Assembly: GCF_002135415.1 (NCBI RefSeq)
Contig: NZ_NEGJ01000003.1
Coordinates: 124,001-188,000, forward strand
Origin: Acinetobacter sp. ANC 3832
GTDB taxonomy: Bacteria > Pseudomonadota > Gammaproteobacteria > Pseudomonadales > Moraxellaceae
Reading direction: 5' to 3'
DNA: 64,000 bases
This document shows, piece after piece, positions 1-8,867 of this stretch. Within the stretch, counting starts at the first letter, position 1. The number at the start of each line of letters is the position of its first letter. The notes beneath the pieces are model-generated. The model had not been told where the DNA came from and ran no database searches. It was given only the letters and a program-made list of their open reading frames with translations. The position numbers and the translations under genes were made by a program.

Positions 1-2108
1 AAATGGCACTCAAACTTGAAGGCATTACGCGTAATACCGGTAAACATGCAGGTGGTGTTGTTATTGCACCGACTAAAATCACTGATTATTCAGCGGTAAT
101 GTGTGAAGCCGATGGTACAAGCCGTGTTGCACAATTTGATAAAGATGATGTTGAAGCAGCAGGTTTAGTTAAGTTTGACTTCTTGGGCTTGCGTAATTTA
201 ACCGTAATTGAAGATGCTGTTCAGCATATTAATGCACGCATTAAATCAGAAACGCCGTTAGATATTTCTCGTATTGCTTTAGATGATCCAAAAGCCTATT
301 CAATTTTTGCGAATGCCAATACCACTGCGGTCTTCCAGTTTGAATCCGTCGGCATGAAAAAAATGCTGAAAGAGGCGAAACCAAGTAAATTTGAAGAAAT
401 TATTGCCTTTGTATCCTTATATCGCCCAGGTCCAATGGATCTTATCCCTGATTTTATTCATCGTATGCATGGTGGAGATTTTGAATATCTACATCCTTTG
501 TTGGAAGGTGTTTTAGAACCGACTTACGGCATTATGGTATACCAAGAGCAAGTCATGCAGGCTGCACAGTATTGTGCAGGCTACACGCTAGGTGGCGCAG
601 ATGTATTACGTCGTGCTATGGGTAAGAAAAAACCTGAAGAAATGGTCAAGCAACGCCAAATTTTTATTGAAGGTGCTGCAAAAAAAGAAATTGATGAAGG
701 TACAGCAAACCATATCTTTGACTATATGGAAAAATTCGCAGGCTACGGTTTTAACAAATCACATGCTGCAGCGTATGCCCTAGTTGCTTATCAAACAGCT
801 TGGCTTAAAGCCTATTATCCTGCTGAATTTATGTCTGCTGTATTAACATCAGAGATGCAAAATACTGATAATATTGTATTCTTGATTGATGACTGCCGTA
901 ACAATGGTTTAGAAGTTCTACCGCCTTCGGTCAATATGTCGATTTACCAATTCCATGCCAGTGCTGAAGGTACAATTGTGTATGGTTTAGGGGCAATTAA
1001 GGGCGTAGGCGAACAAGCCATGCAGTCCGTCATTGATTCGCGCAATCAATTGGGTCCATATAAAGACATTTTTGATTTTTGCCATCGTATTGACCTGAAA
1101 AAAATCAATAAACGAACCTTAGAAGCACTGATTCGTTCAGGTGCACTCGACTGCTTGGGCATAGAGCGTTCAAGTTTGATGGCACAATTACCTGAAGCTG
1201 TGCAAGCGGCAGATCAGGCCCGTTCAAACCGTGAAACAGGGATTATGGATTTATTTGGTGAAGTTGAAGAAGTTCAACGTAAGCCCTCTAAACCCGTCAA
1301 ACCATGGGCAGATGAAGTTCGTTTAAAAGGTGAAAAAGACACGCTTGGCTTATATTTAACAGGTCATCCAATTGATGTTTATCGCCCTGAATTAAAATCG
1401 TTTGTATCACAACGTATTAACGAGCTGACACCGACGCGCCGTGGTGTGACAACAGTATTTGCAGGCTTAGTGGTTGATATTGCGAATTTCCCGAATCGTA
1501 TGATGATTACCTTAGATGATGGGACATCACGTATAGAAGTTTCGGCAAACCATGAACGTTTCCAGCGTTTTAAAGACATTATTCAAAATGAAAAAGTTGT
1601 GGTGATTGAAGGTGAAATTTATGAACGTGAAGGCTTTGACCGACCGATGGGGCGCTTGACCAAAGCATTCACTTTAAATGAAATTCGCCAAAAACGTGCC
1701 AATAGTATTAAATTACAATTGAATGCTGATGTCATTACAAAAACATTAGCCAGTGACTTACGCAAAATTTTACTTCCTTTTTGCAATGTCGATATGTGCC
1801 AACATATTCCCGTGCAATTTCAACTTGATTATCCTTATGCGACAGCTGAACTACATTTAGGTCAGCAATGGAAAGTTGTACCTTTAGATGACTTGCTTGC
1901 CAAACTTCGTGATTATTTTGGTAAAGAAGCTATTCAAGTTGAATATCAGGTTAAATCAAAAGCAGCCAAGGCTGTAGATCGTACACAACCTATTTCGCAA
2001 CCAACTCCCCCACCAAACGATATGAGTATGGATGATGCGATTGATCTTTATCAATCTGAGCAAAATCCGTATGAAAATATGCCCGTGGATGCGAACCAGT
2101 ATTCTTAA
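1..2108 (+). CDS. dnaE: DNA polymerase III subunit alpha, C-terminal part (5' end outside window)
   Basis: Catalytic subunit of the replicative DNA polymerase. The reading frame is open to the left edge (bases 1-2 complete an upstream codon), so the N-terminal PHP domain and the first two catalytic aspartates lie outside. The visible 701 residues include the KFDFLGLRNL segment, whose Asp (residue 59 of the fragment) matches the third catalytic aspartate of the C-family polymerases. Next come the fingers, the helix-hairpin-helix (GLGAIKGVGEQA, about residues 328-339) and an OB-fold (TVFAGLVVDIANF, about 482-494). The tail rich in Pro and Gln fits the tau-binding end. trmJ follows 28 bp downstream. 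The identification is firm. Confidence 0.97.
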   Translation, partial: MALKLEGITRNTGKHAGGVVIAPTKITDYSAVMCEADGTSRVAQFDKDDVEAAGLVKFDFLGLRNLTVIEDAVQHINARIKSETPLDISRIALDDPKAYSIFANANTTAVFQFESVGMKKMLKEAKPSKFEEIIAFVSLYRPGPMDLIPDFIHRMHGGDFEYLHPLLEGVLEPTYGIMVYQEQVMQAAQYCAGYTLGGADVLRRAMGKKKPEEMVKQRQIFIEGAAKKEIDEGTANHIFDYMEKFAGYGFNKSHAAAYALVAYQTAWLKAYYPAEFMSAVLTSEMQNTDNIVFLIDDCRNNGLEVLPPSVNMSIYQFHASAEGTIVYGLGAIKGVGEQAMQSVIDSRNQLGPYKDIFDFCHRIDLKKINKRTLEALIRSGALDCLGIERSSLMAQLPEAVQAADQARSNRETGIMDLFGEVEEVQRKPSKPVKPWADEVRLKGEKDTLGLYLTGHPIDVYRPELKSFVSQRINELTPTRRGVTTVFAGLVVDIANFPNRMMITLDDGTSRIEVSANHERFQRFKDIIQNEKVVVIEGEIYEREGFDRPMGRLTKAFTLNEIRQKRANSIKLQLNADVITKTLASDLRKILLPFCNVDMCQHIPVQFQLDYPYATAELHLGQQWKVVPLDDLLAKLRDYFGKEAIQVEYQVKSKAAKAVDRTQPISQPTPPPNDMSMDDAIDLYQSEQNPYENMPVDANQYS

Positions 2109-2136
2109 ATTCAAGCTTTAAATTTGGAAATATACA

Positions 2137-2973
2137 ATGGATATTATTGACAATGCTGTGGTGTCACAGCATTTAAGTCATGTGCGTATTGTGATGGTCA
2201 ATACCACACTCCCTGCCAATATTGGTAGTGCATTACGCGCGATGAAAACCATGGGTCTATGTAAATTGGTGCTTGTTTCACCAAAAACCTATCCCCACCC
2301 TGACATTGATGCTTTGGCAGCAGGTGCAACAGATTTGATTGAACAAATTGAATTAGTCGAAACCCTTGAAGATGCCATTAAAGATTGTCATTTGGTTTTT
2401 GGTACCAGTGCTCGTAGTCGTACGATTCCATGGCCACTGCTAGATGCACGACCTGCTGCACAAAAATCTATGCACGGTGTTATTCAACAAAAACAAGAGA
2501 TTGCGATTGTATTTGGTCGTGAAGACCGTGGTTTAACCAACGAAGAACTTGCACTGGCAAACTACCATGTCACTATTCCTGTGAATACTGATTATGGCGT
2601 TCTCAATGTCGCTCAAGCCATTCAAGTCATTTGCTATGAAATGCGGATAGCAACATTAGAGCTCATGGATAAACAAGTGGATGAGCAAGCCACGATGCAT
2701 GTGACTGATCAGGAAGATATGCATTGGGATGAACCACTGGTAACTCATGAACAAATGGAACAATTTTATCCACATATTGAAAAAATGTTGGCTGAAATTG
2801 AATTTTTAGATCCGAAAAACCCAAGATTATTACCATTACGCTTGCGCCGTTTATTTGGACGTATACAATTAGATAAAATGGAATATCACTTGCTACGTGG
2901 CATCTTTAGTCGTGTACAAGCACTCAAGAATGGTTCATGGAAAAGCTCAAACTCTAATGAGGAGCAAAAATAA
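2137..2973 (+). CDS. trmJ: tRNA (cytidine/uridine-2'-O-)-methyltransferase TrmJ
   Basis: SPOUT-class methyltransferase that 2'-O-methylates position 32 of certain tRNAs using SAM. The 278-residue protein opens with the SpoU-like [19 protein letters not shown] (about residues 20-38). It carries [14 protein letters not shown] and [15 protein letters not shown], the two segments that form the SAM-binding trefoil knot. The C-terminal helical extension (residues about 180-278) is typical of TrmJ. Its stop codon overlaps the start of cysE by one base, so the two are probably translationally coupled. The dnaE-trmJ-cysE order suggests one transcription unit. Confidence 0.95.
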   Translation: MDIIDNAVVSQHLSHVRIVMVNTTLPANIGSALRAMKTMGLCKLVLVSPKTYPHPDIDALAAGATDLIEQIELVETLEDAIKDCHLVFGTSARSRTIPWPLLDARPAAQKSMHGVIQQKQEIAIVFGREDRGLTNEELALANYHVTIPVNTDYGVLNVAQAIQVICYEMRIATLELMDKQVDEQATMHVTDQEDMHWDEPLVTHEQMEQFYPHIEKMLAEIEFLDPKNPRLLPLRLRRLFGRIQLDKMEYHLLRGIFSRVQALKNGSWKSSNSNEEQK

Positions 2974-3791
2974 TGCTTAAACAGCTAAAAGAAGACATCC
3001 AAGCTGTATTCGCGCGAGATCCTGCTGCGCGTAATACATTTGAAGTTTTAACCACTTATCCTGGTATTCATGCGTTGATTATGCATCGTGTTGCGCATGA
3101 GTTGTGGAATAATGAGTGTAAAACTTCAGCACGTATTTTGTCTTCATTTAGTCGTTTTACCACAGGCATTGAAATTCATCCGGGTGCGCGAATTGGTCGT
3201 CGTTTTTTTATTGACCATGGTATGGGTGTCGTGATCGGAGAAACGGCTGAAATTGGTGATGATGTCACGCTTTATCACGGTGTCACTCTCGGTGGAACCA
3301 CATGGAATAAAGGCAAACGCCATCCGACCCTTGAAGATGGTGTTGTGGTTGGTGCAGGTGCAAAAATCCTTGGCCCCTTTACGGTTGGGAAAAATGCCAA
3401 AGTGGGTTCTAATGCAGTCGTGACCAAAGCTGTACCTGAAGGTGCAACCGCTGTTGGAAATCCTGCACGTTTTATTTTAAAAGATAAAAATAAAGTGGTC
3501 GAGAATGAACAAGAAGCTCGTCGTCGTGATTATGCAGAAAGTATTGGTTTCCAACCTTATGCAGCGACACAAGATCAAACAGACCCAATGTTAGAAGGCA
3601 TGCGTGTTTTACTCGATCGTATTCAAAACAATGAAAAACGAATGAATAATTTATGTCATCGTTTATCACTTTTAGACCCAACATTCAAAAACCAGTCGCA
3701 AACAGCTCAACCTTTTAGCGATGAAGAACTTAAAATTATTGAAGAAGTTAGACGTGAATGTGAGGCACAAAGCACACCATCTAAAACTTAA
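2973..3791 (+). CDS. cysE: Serine O-acetyltransferase
   Basis: Makes O-acetylserine from serine and acetyl-CoA, the first committed step of cysteine synthesis in the cytoplasm. The 272 residues start with the helical SATase N-domain ([17 protein letters not shown]). The left-handed beta-helix of hexapeptide repeats follows, with the active-site segment [19 protein letters not shown] and the loop [17 protein letters not shown] second serine acetyltransferase of a different subtype is encoded at 32098-33006. This copy is probably the housekeeping one, as it sits in the trmJ transcription unit. The C-terminal 80 residues are predicted helical and longer than in short CysE forms. Confidence 0.93.
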   Translation: MLKQLKEDIQAVFARDPAARNTFEVLTTYPGIHALIMHRVAHELWNNECKTSARILSSFSRFTTGIEIHPGARIGRRFFIDHGMGVVIGETAEIGDDVTLYHGVTLGGTTWNKGKRHPTLEDGVVVGAGAKILGPFTVGKNAKVGSNAVVTKAVPEGATAVGNPARFILKDKNKVVENEQEARRRDYAESIGFQPYAATQDQTDPMLEGMRVLLDRIQNNEKRMNNLCHRLSLLDPTFKNQSQTAQPFSDEELKIIEEVRRECEAQSTPSKT

Positions 3792-3902
3792 TGTATTATT
3801 TTTAATAATGTCATGTATTTCAAGTTGCATGTTCTCCATTGTTTTTTTAGACTGACGAACATGCACTTTCAACTTTAAAACAAATCATCGGAAGAAACAT
3901 AT

Positions 3903-4826
3903 ATGACGATTAAGCCCTTGGCATACGCTATTATTGCTGCCTCTATGCTAACAGCGTGTGGAACAGCACCTGTACAACAAAACAAGCCAAATCCTACCGA
4001 CCCGATCGTCTATACAGAACCTGATCTTTCACCTCCATTTTATGCATTAAATCCATTTAATTATAATTTACCCCCTGTATTTGAATTAGAACTCAAAAAA
4101 GCGGCGGCTCAACCGGTTTCGAAACTTGAAGTTGCTGATCCTAATAATCCTGATAAGAAATTGGTTTTAGATACCAACAAATTGATTATTCCGACTGTAA
4201 ATAACAGCCAACGTACCATGAAATATGCTGTTTTAGCAGGTAGTAATGAAATTGATATCACCGCAATTGATGACTTCTTACAAATGGTTGAAGGTAAAGC
4301 ACGTCATTACCCACCACAATTTACAGATCGCCAAGAACGTCGCGGTTTTGAAACCAAGTTGAAAGAAGTTTCTGCTGAATTAGACACTTTAGCAGCAAAA
4401 GATAATGCTTCTTTTGATATTTTAATTCGTGCTTTTAAAGCCAGTGTTATGGGTCGTAACCTAGATTTAGGTTCAAGCTACACCACTAAATCACTTAACT
4501 ATGCACAACGTATTCTTAAAATTAACAAAAATGATCCTGAAGCCAATCTTTGGTTTGGTTTCTCACTATCTGAAGGTGGTGGTCAAAAAGAAGCAATTCC
4601 ATATTTAGACAAAGCAATGAAAGCTGATGTTCAAGAAGCTTATTTATCGACTGTGAATAACTTCCTTGGTTTAGAACAGAAGAAAAATGCTATTCAAACT
4701 TTGAAAAATTACAAAGTTAAATATCCTGAAGAAGCTGAAGTCGCTGACCGTTTGATTCAAGAAATTGAAAAACAAGGTCGTTATAATGTTTGGCAAGTGC
4801 TAAAGAACCCAGCACTTTCTAAATAA
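3903..4826 (+). CDS. Lipoprotein with TPR-like C-terminal half
   Basis: Function not recognised. The 307-residue protein begins with a short signal peptide ending in the lipobox LTAC (Cys19), so it should be lipidated and anchored in the envelope. Residues 20-75 are rich in Pro and Asn. The C-terminal half (about 190-300) has helical repeats of TPR type, for example AQRILKINKNDPEANLWFGF and EAIPYLDKAMKADVQEAYL. This suggests a scaffold or assembly role. A strong terminator follows. The next gene encodes another lipoprotein in the same direction, but it has its own upstream region. Confidence 0.75.
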   Translation: MTIKPLAYAIIAASMLTACGTAPVQQNKPNPTDPIVYTEPDLSPPFYALNPFNYNLPPVFELELKKAAAQPVSKLEVADPNNPDKKLVLDTNKLIIPTVNNSQRTMKYAVLAGSNEIDITAIDDFLQMVEGKARHYPPQFTDRQERRGFETKLKEVSAELDTLAAKDNASFDILIRAFKASVMGRNLDLGSSYTTKSLNYAQRILKINKNDPEANLWFGFSLSEGGGQKEAIPYLDKAMKADVQEAYLSTVNNFLGLEQKKNAIQTLKNYKVKYPEEAEVADRLIQEIEKQGRYNVWQVLKNPALSK

Positions 4827-4837
4827 GTAAATACATT

Positions 4838-4871
4838 AAAAAAATAGACTGATTATTCAGTCTATTTTTTT
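4838..4871 (+). terminator. Intrinsic terminator after the TPR lipoprotein gene
   Basis: A ten-base stem (AATAGACTGA and its complement) closes a TTAT loop and is followed by a run of T. The A-run on the other side would also allow use from the opposite strand. Confidence 0.85.
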
Positions 4872-4941
4872 AAAAGAAAATTGCATAATTAGTTAAATAA
4901 CGTATTATTTCACAAGGTTATATTTCTGTACGAAAATCAAT

Positions 4942-6945
4942 ATGCAACATACAAAAAGAACAGCTCTACTCGTTGCAATCGCTCTTAGTCCTGTTTTTAT
5001 CAGTGGCTGCCAAGTGGTTAGTGTAAAAAATCAAGCTGTAAATGTCACGCTTGCCAATGAACGCGATAGTATTCTTACACGTAATAAAATGAGTGAAGCA
5101 AGCTTAAATGTTTTGTCTATGACTGGACGTGAAGCAAAGCTTTGTACTGAAAATCCTGTCGAATGTGTCAGTGATTTAGAACAAATTCCGCAAATTCAAG
5201 ATGAGCAATTGCTGTCTACTGCCAGTGAAATATTTTTAACCAAAGCGCTTGCGCTGAGTTCTTCATCCAATTGTAAAATTAGTATTATTTCAAAACATCA
5301 ATCTGAAGAAAAACAAAAAATTAATCAACAAAATTACGAACAATGTTTAGATCAACAAATGGATATGTTGGATAAAACAATTCGCTATAGTTACGCTTAT
5401 TTATTTGAAACGAAACGCCATCCTCAAGATCGTATTTTTGACAATAGACAGGTTCAGATACGTGATTTTTATAATCAATCTTTAGCAAAATTAATTACCA
5501 CATATAGTTTAAGACACAAAGATCAGAAACTTTCCAAGCAGATTCGGGTTGGAAAAAGTATATATACCATCGACTTTGACAATTATCCTCAGCTCGCCAA
5601 GCTTGAGTTAGAAAGTTTATTGTCGAGTTATAATCTTAACTTTTCAGGCTTACGTTCCATTAACCGCAGAGATGGTTTCGGCTCGGAATTTGTTGCCATT
5701 TTACCTGATGCTAAAGTACCCGAAGAAAATAAATATATTATTGATCCGCTACATCATCAATATAAAACAGGTGTAAACCCAAACATTCATCAACCACGTT
5801 ATTTATCTGTCACCATTGCAGCCCAACCTGATGCAATAGGATCAGTGAAAGAAATTATTCATAATCCAAATTTTAAGTTAAAAGTTTATGATCCTTATAA
5901 TGTGGATAAATTGCAAATAGATGGAAAAGATTACCCGCTTGCTGCCAATTTTTCTGCACCCTATGGTTTATGGTTAGCTGAAAATAACTTAGGTATTGCA
6001 GCTTATTTAAGTTTGATCGATCGTGATCAGCGCTTAACCATGCCCCACCTGTATATGCTAGAACCTTATAATCCCAATAAGAAAGTGATTGTTTTAGTTC
6101 ATGGTTTAGCCAGTAGCCCTGAAGCATGGATTCGTTTGACCAATGATGTAATGGGCGATAGTGTTTTACGAAATAATTATCAAGTTTGGCAAGTTTTTTA
6201 TTCAACCAATATGCCAATTTTAGAAAGTCGTTTTCAAATCTATTCCATTATTCATCAAGCATTTGATACTTTAGACCCTAAAGCATTGGCATCGCAAGAT
6301 TCTGTGTTGATTGGACATAGCATGGGCGGAATTATTTCTCGCTTACTGGTAAGTGATGCTGATTTGACCCACTCTGCGCAAGAGATAATGAAATCTAGGC
6401 AACTCGATAAATTTAAAAATGATCCAATTTTTAAAGCTCGTCTTTCAATTCAACCGATTACCAACTTTGATCGTGCTATTTTCTTATCTGCACCGCATCG
6501 TGGTACTGAGTTTGCTGATCGATGGTTCACTCTGGCTGCACGTAGAATCATCAAGCTTCCTGGGGCTTTCTTAGGAGCTTTAGCAGACTCAATTGATGAG
6601 CGTGATATTAATGCTAAAAACTTTCTTAAGGATGTTGGGCATGGGCTTATTCAAAATGGACCTAGTGATTTAAGTCACAATTCAAAATTTACACTTTTAA
6701 CTGAAAATGTGATGCCACGTAAAGGCGTTATTTATCATTCGATTATTGGTAATGACACCAAAAGTAATGATCCGAATATTATGAGTGACGGCATTGTTCC
6801 TTATAAAAGTGCTCACTTAGATGGAGCTGCTTCTGAAAAAATTATTCAAGGTGGGCATTCTATTCAAGAAACGCCTGAAGCGGTACTAGAGTTACGACGT
6901 ATTTTAAGATTACATTTAATACAATTGGGTATTTACAAGCCTTAG
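4942..6945 (+). CDS. Lipoprotein alpha/beta hydrolase (lipase/esterase-like)
   Basis: Likely an envelope-bound esterase or lipase. A signal peptide ends with the lipobox ISGC (Cys23). The first 370 residues are an extension of unknown fold. The hydrolase core then shows VIVLVHGLASSPEAW (oxyanion hole, about residues 382-396), the nucleophile elbow GHSMGG (about 456-461), SAPHRGTEFAD, and a late GGHSIQETPEAVLELRRIL that supplies a plausible catalytic His. The layout resembles PGAP1-like or triacylglycerol lipase-type serine hydrolases. The substrate is unknown. The gene stands alone, between a terminator upstream and a roughly 200-bp AT-rich gap downstream. Confidence 0.85.
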   Translation: MQHTKRTALLVAIALSPVFISGCQVVSVKNQAVNVTLANERDSILTRNKMSEASLNVLSMTGREAKLCTENPVECVSDLEQIPQIQDEQLLSTASEIFLTKALALSSSSNCKISIISKHQSEEKQKINQQNYEQCLDQQMDMLDKTIRYSYAYLFETKRHPQDRIFDNRQVQIRDFYNQSLAKLITTYSLRHKDQKLSKQIRVGKSIYTIDFDNYPQLAKLELESLLSSYNLNFSGLRSINRRDGFGSEFVAILPDAKVPEENKYIIDPLHHQYKTGVNPNIHQPRYLSVTIAAQPDAIGSVKEIIHNPNFKLKVYDPYNVDKLQIDGKDYPLAANFSAPYGLWLAENNLGIAAYLSLIDRDQRLTMPHLYMLEPYNPNKKVIVLVHGLASSPEAWIRLTNDVMGDSVLRNNYQVWQVFYSTNMPILESRFQIYSIIHQAFDTLDPKALASQDSVLIGHSMGGIISRLLVSDADLTHSAQEIMKSRQLDKFKNDPIFKARLSIQPITNFDRAIFLSAPHRGTEFADRWFTLAARRIIKLPGAFLGALADSIDERDINAKNFLKDVGHGLIQNGPSDLSHNSKFTLLTENVMPRKGVIYHSIIGNDTKSNDPNIMSDGIVPYKSAHLDGAASEKIIQGGHSIQETPEAVLELRRILRLHLIQLGIYKP

Positions 6946-7150
6946 TTTATTGCTGCTTTATTCATGAATCATTCTGGTGAAATGAGGATGATTGTTTGTT
7001 TCATCTGACCCGATTATTGATTAGCAACTTCAATAGAAAAAATTTAATTAAATTACTATTCATTGGATTATGTAAGTTTTGTGTTCACTATAAAGACAAA
7101 AAAGCTCTTTGTAGTAAATTACTCATATAGTTTTTATTTGAGAAAAAAGT

Positions 7151-8005
7151 ATGTTATCAAAAAGAATTCTTCTACCAATTTTTTTGCTTAGCATCCTAAA
7201 TTCAGGTTGTGCAAAATCTGTAGATTCGAATAATAATGAAAATAATATTACTCAACAACAATCTAATTCAGATGACCTTGATGTTAATGATATTAGATCG
7301 AAAGCTGAAAAAGGTGATTCTGAATCACAATACAATATGGGTGTAATTTATACTGATGGATATGGAGATATTCAACCAAATATAAATGAAGCTATAAAAT
7401 GGTATTTATCTTCTGCAAAGCAAGGAAATATTAATGCTCAATATAATTTAGGCATTTTATATAGTAATAACCCTAATATTAAAAATGGTTACGAAAAAGC
7501 AAAATTTTGGCATGAACAAGCAGCAAATCAAGGAAATATACCTTCGCTTAATGAATTAGGAAATATTTTTAGTCAAGGACTAGGTGTTCCAAAAGATTTA
7601 AAAAAAGCTATTGAATACTATTCAATAGCCGCAAATGCAGGAGATTAAAATGCTCAAGCAAATATGGGTATTATGCTTTTCTATGGTCGAGGAATAGCTC
7701 AAGATAAATTAAAAGCTTTTGAGTGGTTTAATAAATCTGCCCAACAAGGAATAAGAAGTGCACAATACAACCTTGCGCTTATGTATTTAACTGGTGATCA
7801 TGTTAAACAAAACTATTCAGAAGCAAGACGGTGGTTCTTAGAAGCTGCAAATCAAGGGGATAGTGATGCGCAATACCACTTAGGTAAAATTTACAAAGAT
7901 GGATTAGGTGTTGATAAAAATTTATCTATATCTAGAACTTGGTTTGAAGAGTCAGTAAAAAATGGAAATTCTTTTGCCATAGAAGAATTAACCCATTTAA
8001 ATTAA
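7151..8005 (+). pseudogene. Sel1-repeat lipoprotein gene interrupted by an in-frame stop
   Basis: Two pieces in the same reading frame, 7151-7648 and 7649-8005, are separated only by a TAA at 7646-7648. They read as one array of Sel1-like repeats (SQYNMGVIYTDGYGD, AQYNLGILYSNNP, NAQANMGIMLFYGRG, AQYNLALMYLTGDH, AQYHLGKIYKDGLGV). The stop falls inside a repeat, between GD and NAQAN, so a single base change explains it. The N-terminus is a lipoprotein signal (LNSGC, Cys20). Sel1 proteins are helical scaffolds for protein contacts. The downstream piece has a possible restart at 7664. Either the gene is recently broken or the stop is a sequencing error. Confidence 0.8.
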
Positions 8006-8152
8006 AATACAAAACAAGATTAAATTTCATTAAGAAAAAATTTGTCAGCTTTAATTTTATTAAACGAATAACTTGATGGGAAACCATGTACTCATAAATC
8101 CCACGTATGCCCTACGAGTTAGTGAATAATTGAAGATCTATTTTACATTCAT

Positions 8153-8656
8153 TTAAACAGAACTACGTGCCGCTTTCTTTTGAGGGCAACTCACACTATT
8201 ATTACCCGAAGTATAGTGTAAAGTAACAGAAGCTTTTTTGAAAAATTGATATGTAAAATAGCCACGATGTACACCATCTAATTCTTGTTTATTTGTTGGA
8301 AATGTTATTCCAATCGCTTGATTTTTATTATTACAATATAATTCGCTGTAGTTATCTTTCTTTACTAGAAACCACCTTTTTTCAGCTAGCCTAGATTTTA
8401 CTTCTTTAATATAATTTTCCTGACTAAAAAAACCTGTTCTTTCAATAAAGTAAAAAAATTTAGATTCTCTAATTGATTGAATATCATATAGATTCAAATC
8501 ATAATTAGAAAAAATATATCCCATTTCCTTTAAATATTCAGATTCACTTTTATTAACTCTAGATTCTAATTGCCTTAAATTTAAACCAAGTTCTATTTTA
8601 GATTTTGTGCAGCCCACAAAACAATAAAGAAATGTTAACAGTAATATTACTTTCAT
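8153..8656 (-). CDS. Small lipoprotein of unknown function
   Basis: Not recognised as a family. A hydrophobic signal ends with a lipobox-like FVGC (LLTFLYCFVGCTKSK), so the product is probably a lipidated envelope protein. The mature part is rich in Lys, Glu, Tyr and Asn and carries two further Cys near the C-terminus region (ELYCNNKN, VSCPQKKA). I chose the ATG at 8656 rather than an in-frame TTG four codons upstream. The gene is AT-rich and sits between the broken Sel1 gene and the adhesin, a stretch that looks like accessory DNA. Confidence 0.6.
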   Translation of the reverse strand: MKVILLLTFLYCFVGCTKSKIELGLNLRQLESRVNKSESEYLKEMGYIFSNYDLNLYDIQSIRESKFFYFIERTGFFSQENYIKEVKSRLAEKRWFLVKKDNYSELYCNNKNQAIGITFPTNKQELDGVHRGYFTYQFFKKASVTLHYTSGNNSVSCPQKKAARSSV

Positions 8657-8817
8657 TAAAATTCTCAAAAAGAACCTATTAAAGCTATGACAAAAGGCTC
8701 AAGATCTTTAGCATCTCCAACCAGCTTACGATGTGATCAATAAAAAAGTTGCTCTCGGATTTGAAAATACACCTCTAACATTAGCACTTTAGATTGAGAA
8801 ACGTCATATTTTTTAGA

Positions 8818-8848
8818 AAAAAAGCCAGTTATCTAAACTGGCTTTTTT
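8818..8848 (-). terminator. Intrinsic terminator of the adhesin gene
   Basis: The stem AAAAAAGCCAGTT with its complement closes a short loop. On the minus strand it ends in a T-run, 20 bp past the adhesin stop. Confidence 0.85.
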
Positions 8849-8867
8849 GAAAATAAATACAAATAAA

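Noticed and set aside
5873-6217. Minus-strand 114-residue open frame inside the hydrolase gene
   Set aside because: It is fully inside a clear lipase-like gene on the other strand, with no ribosome site.
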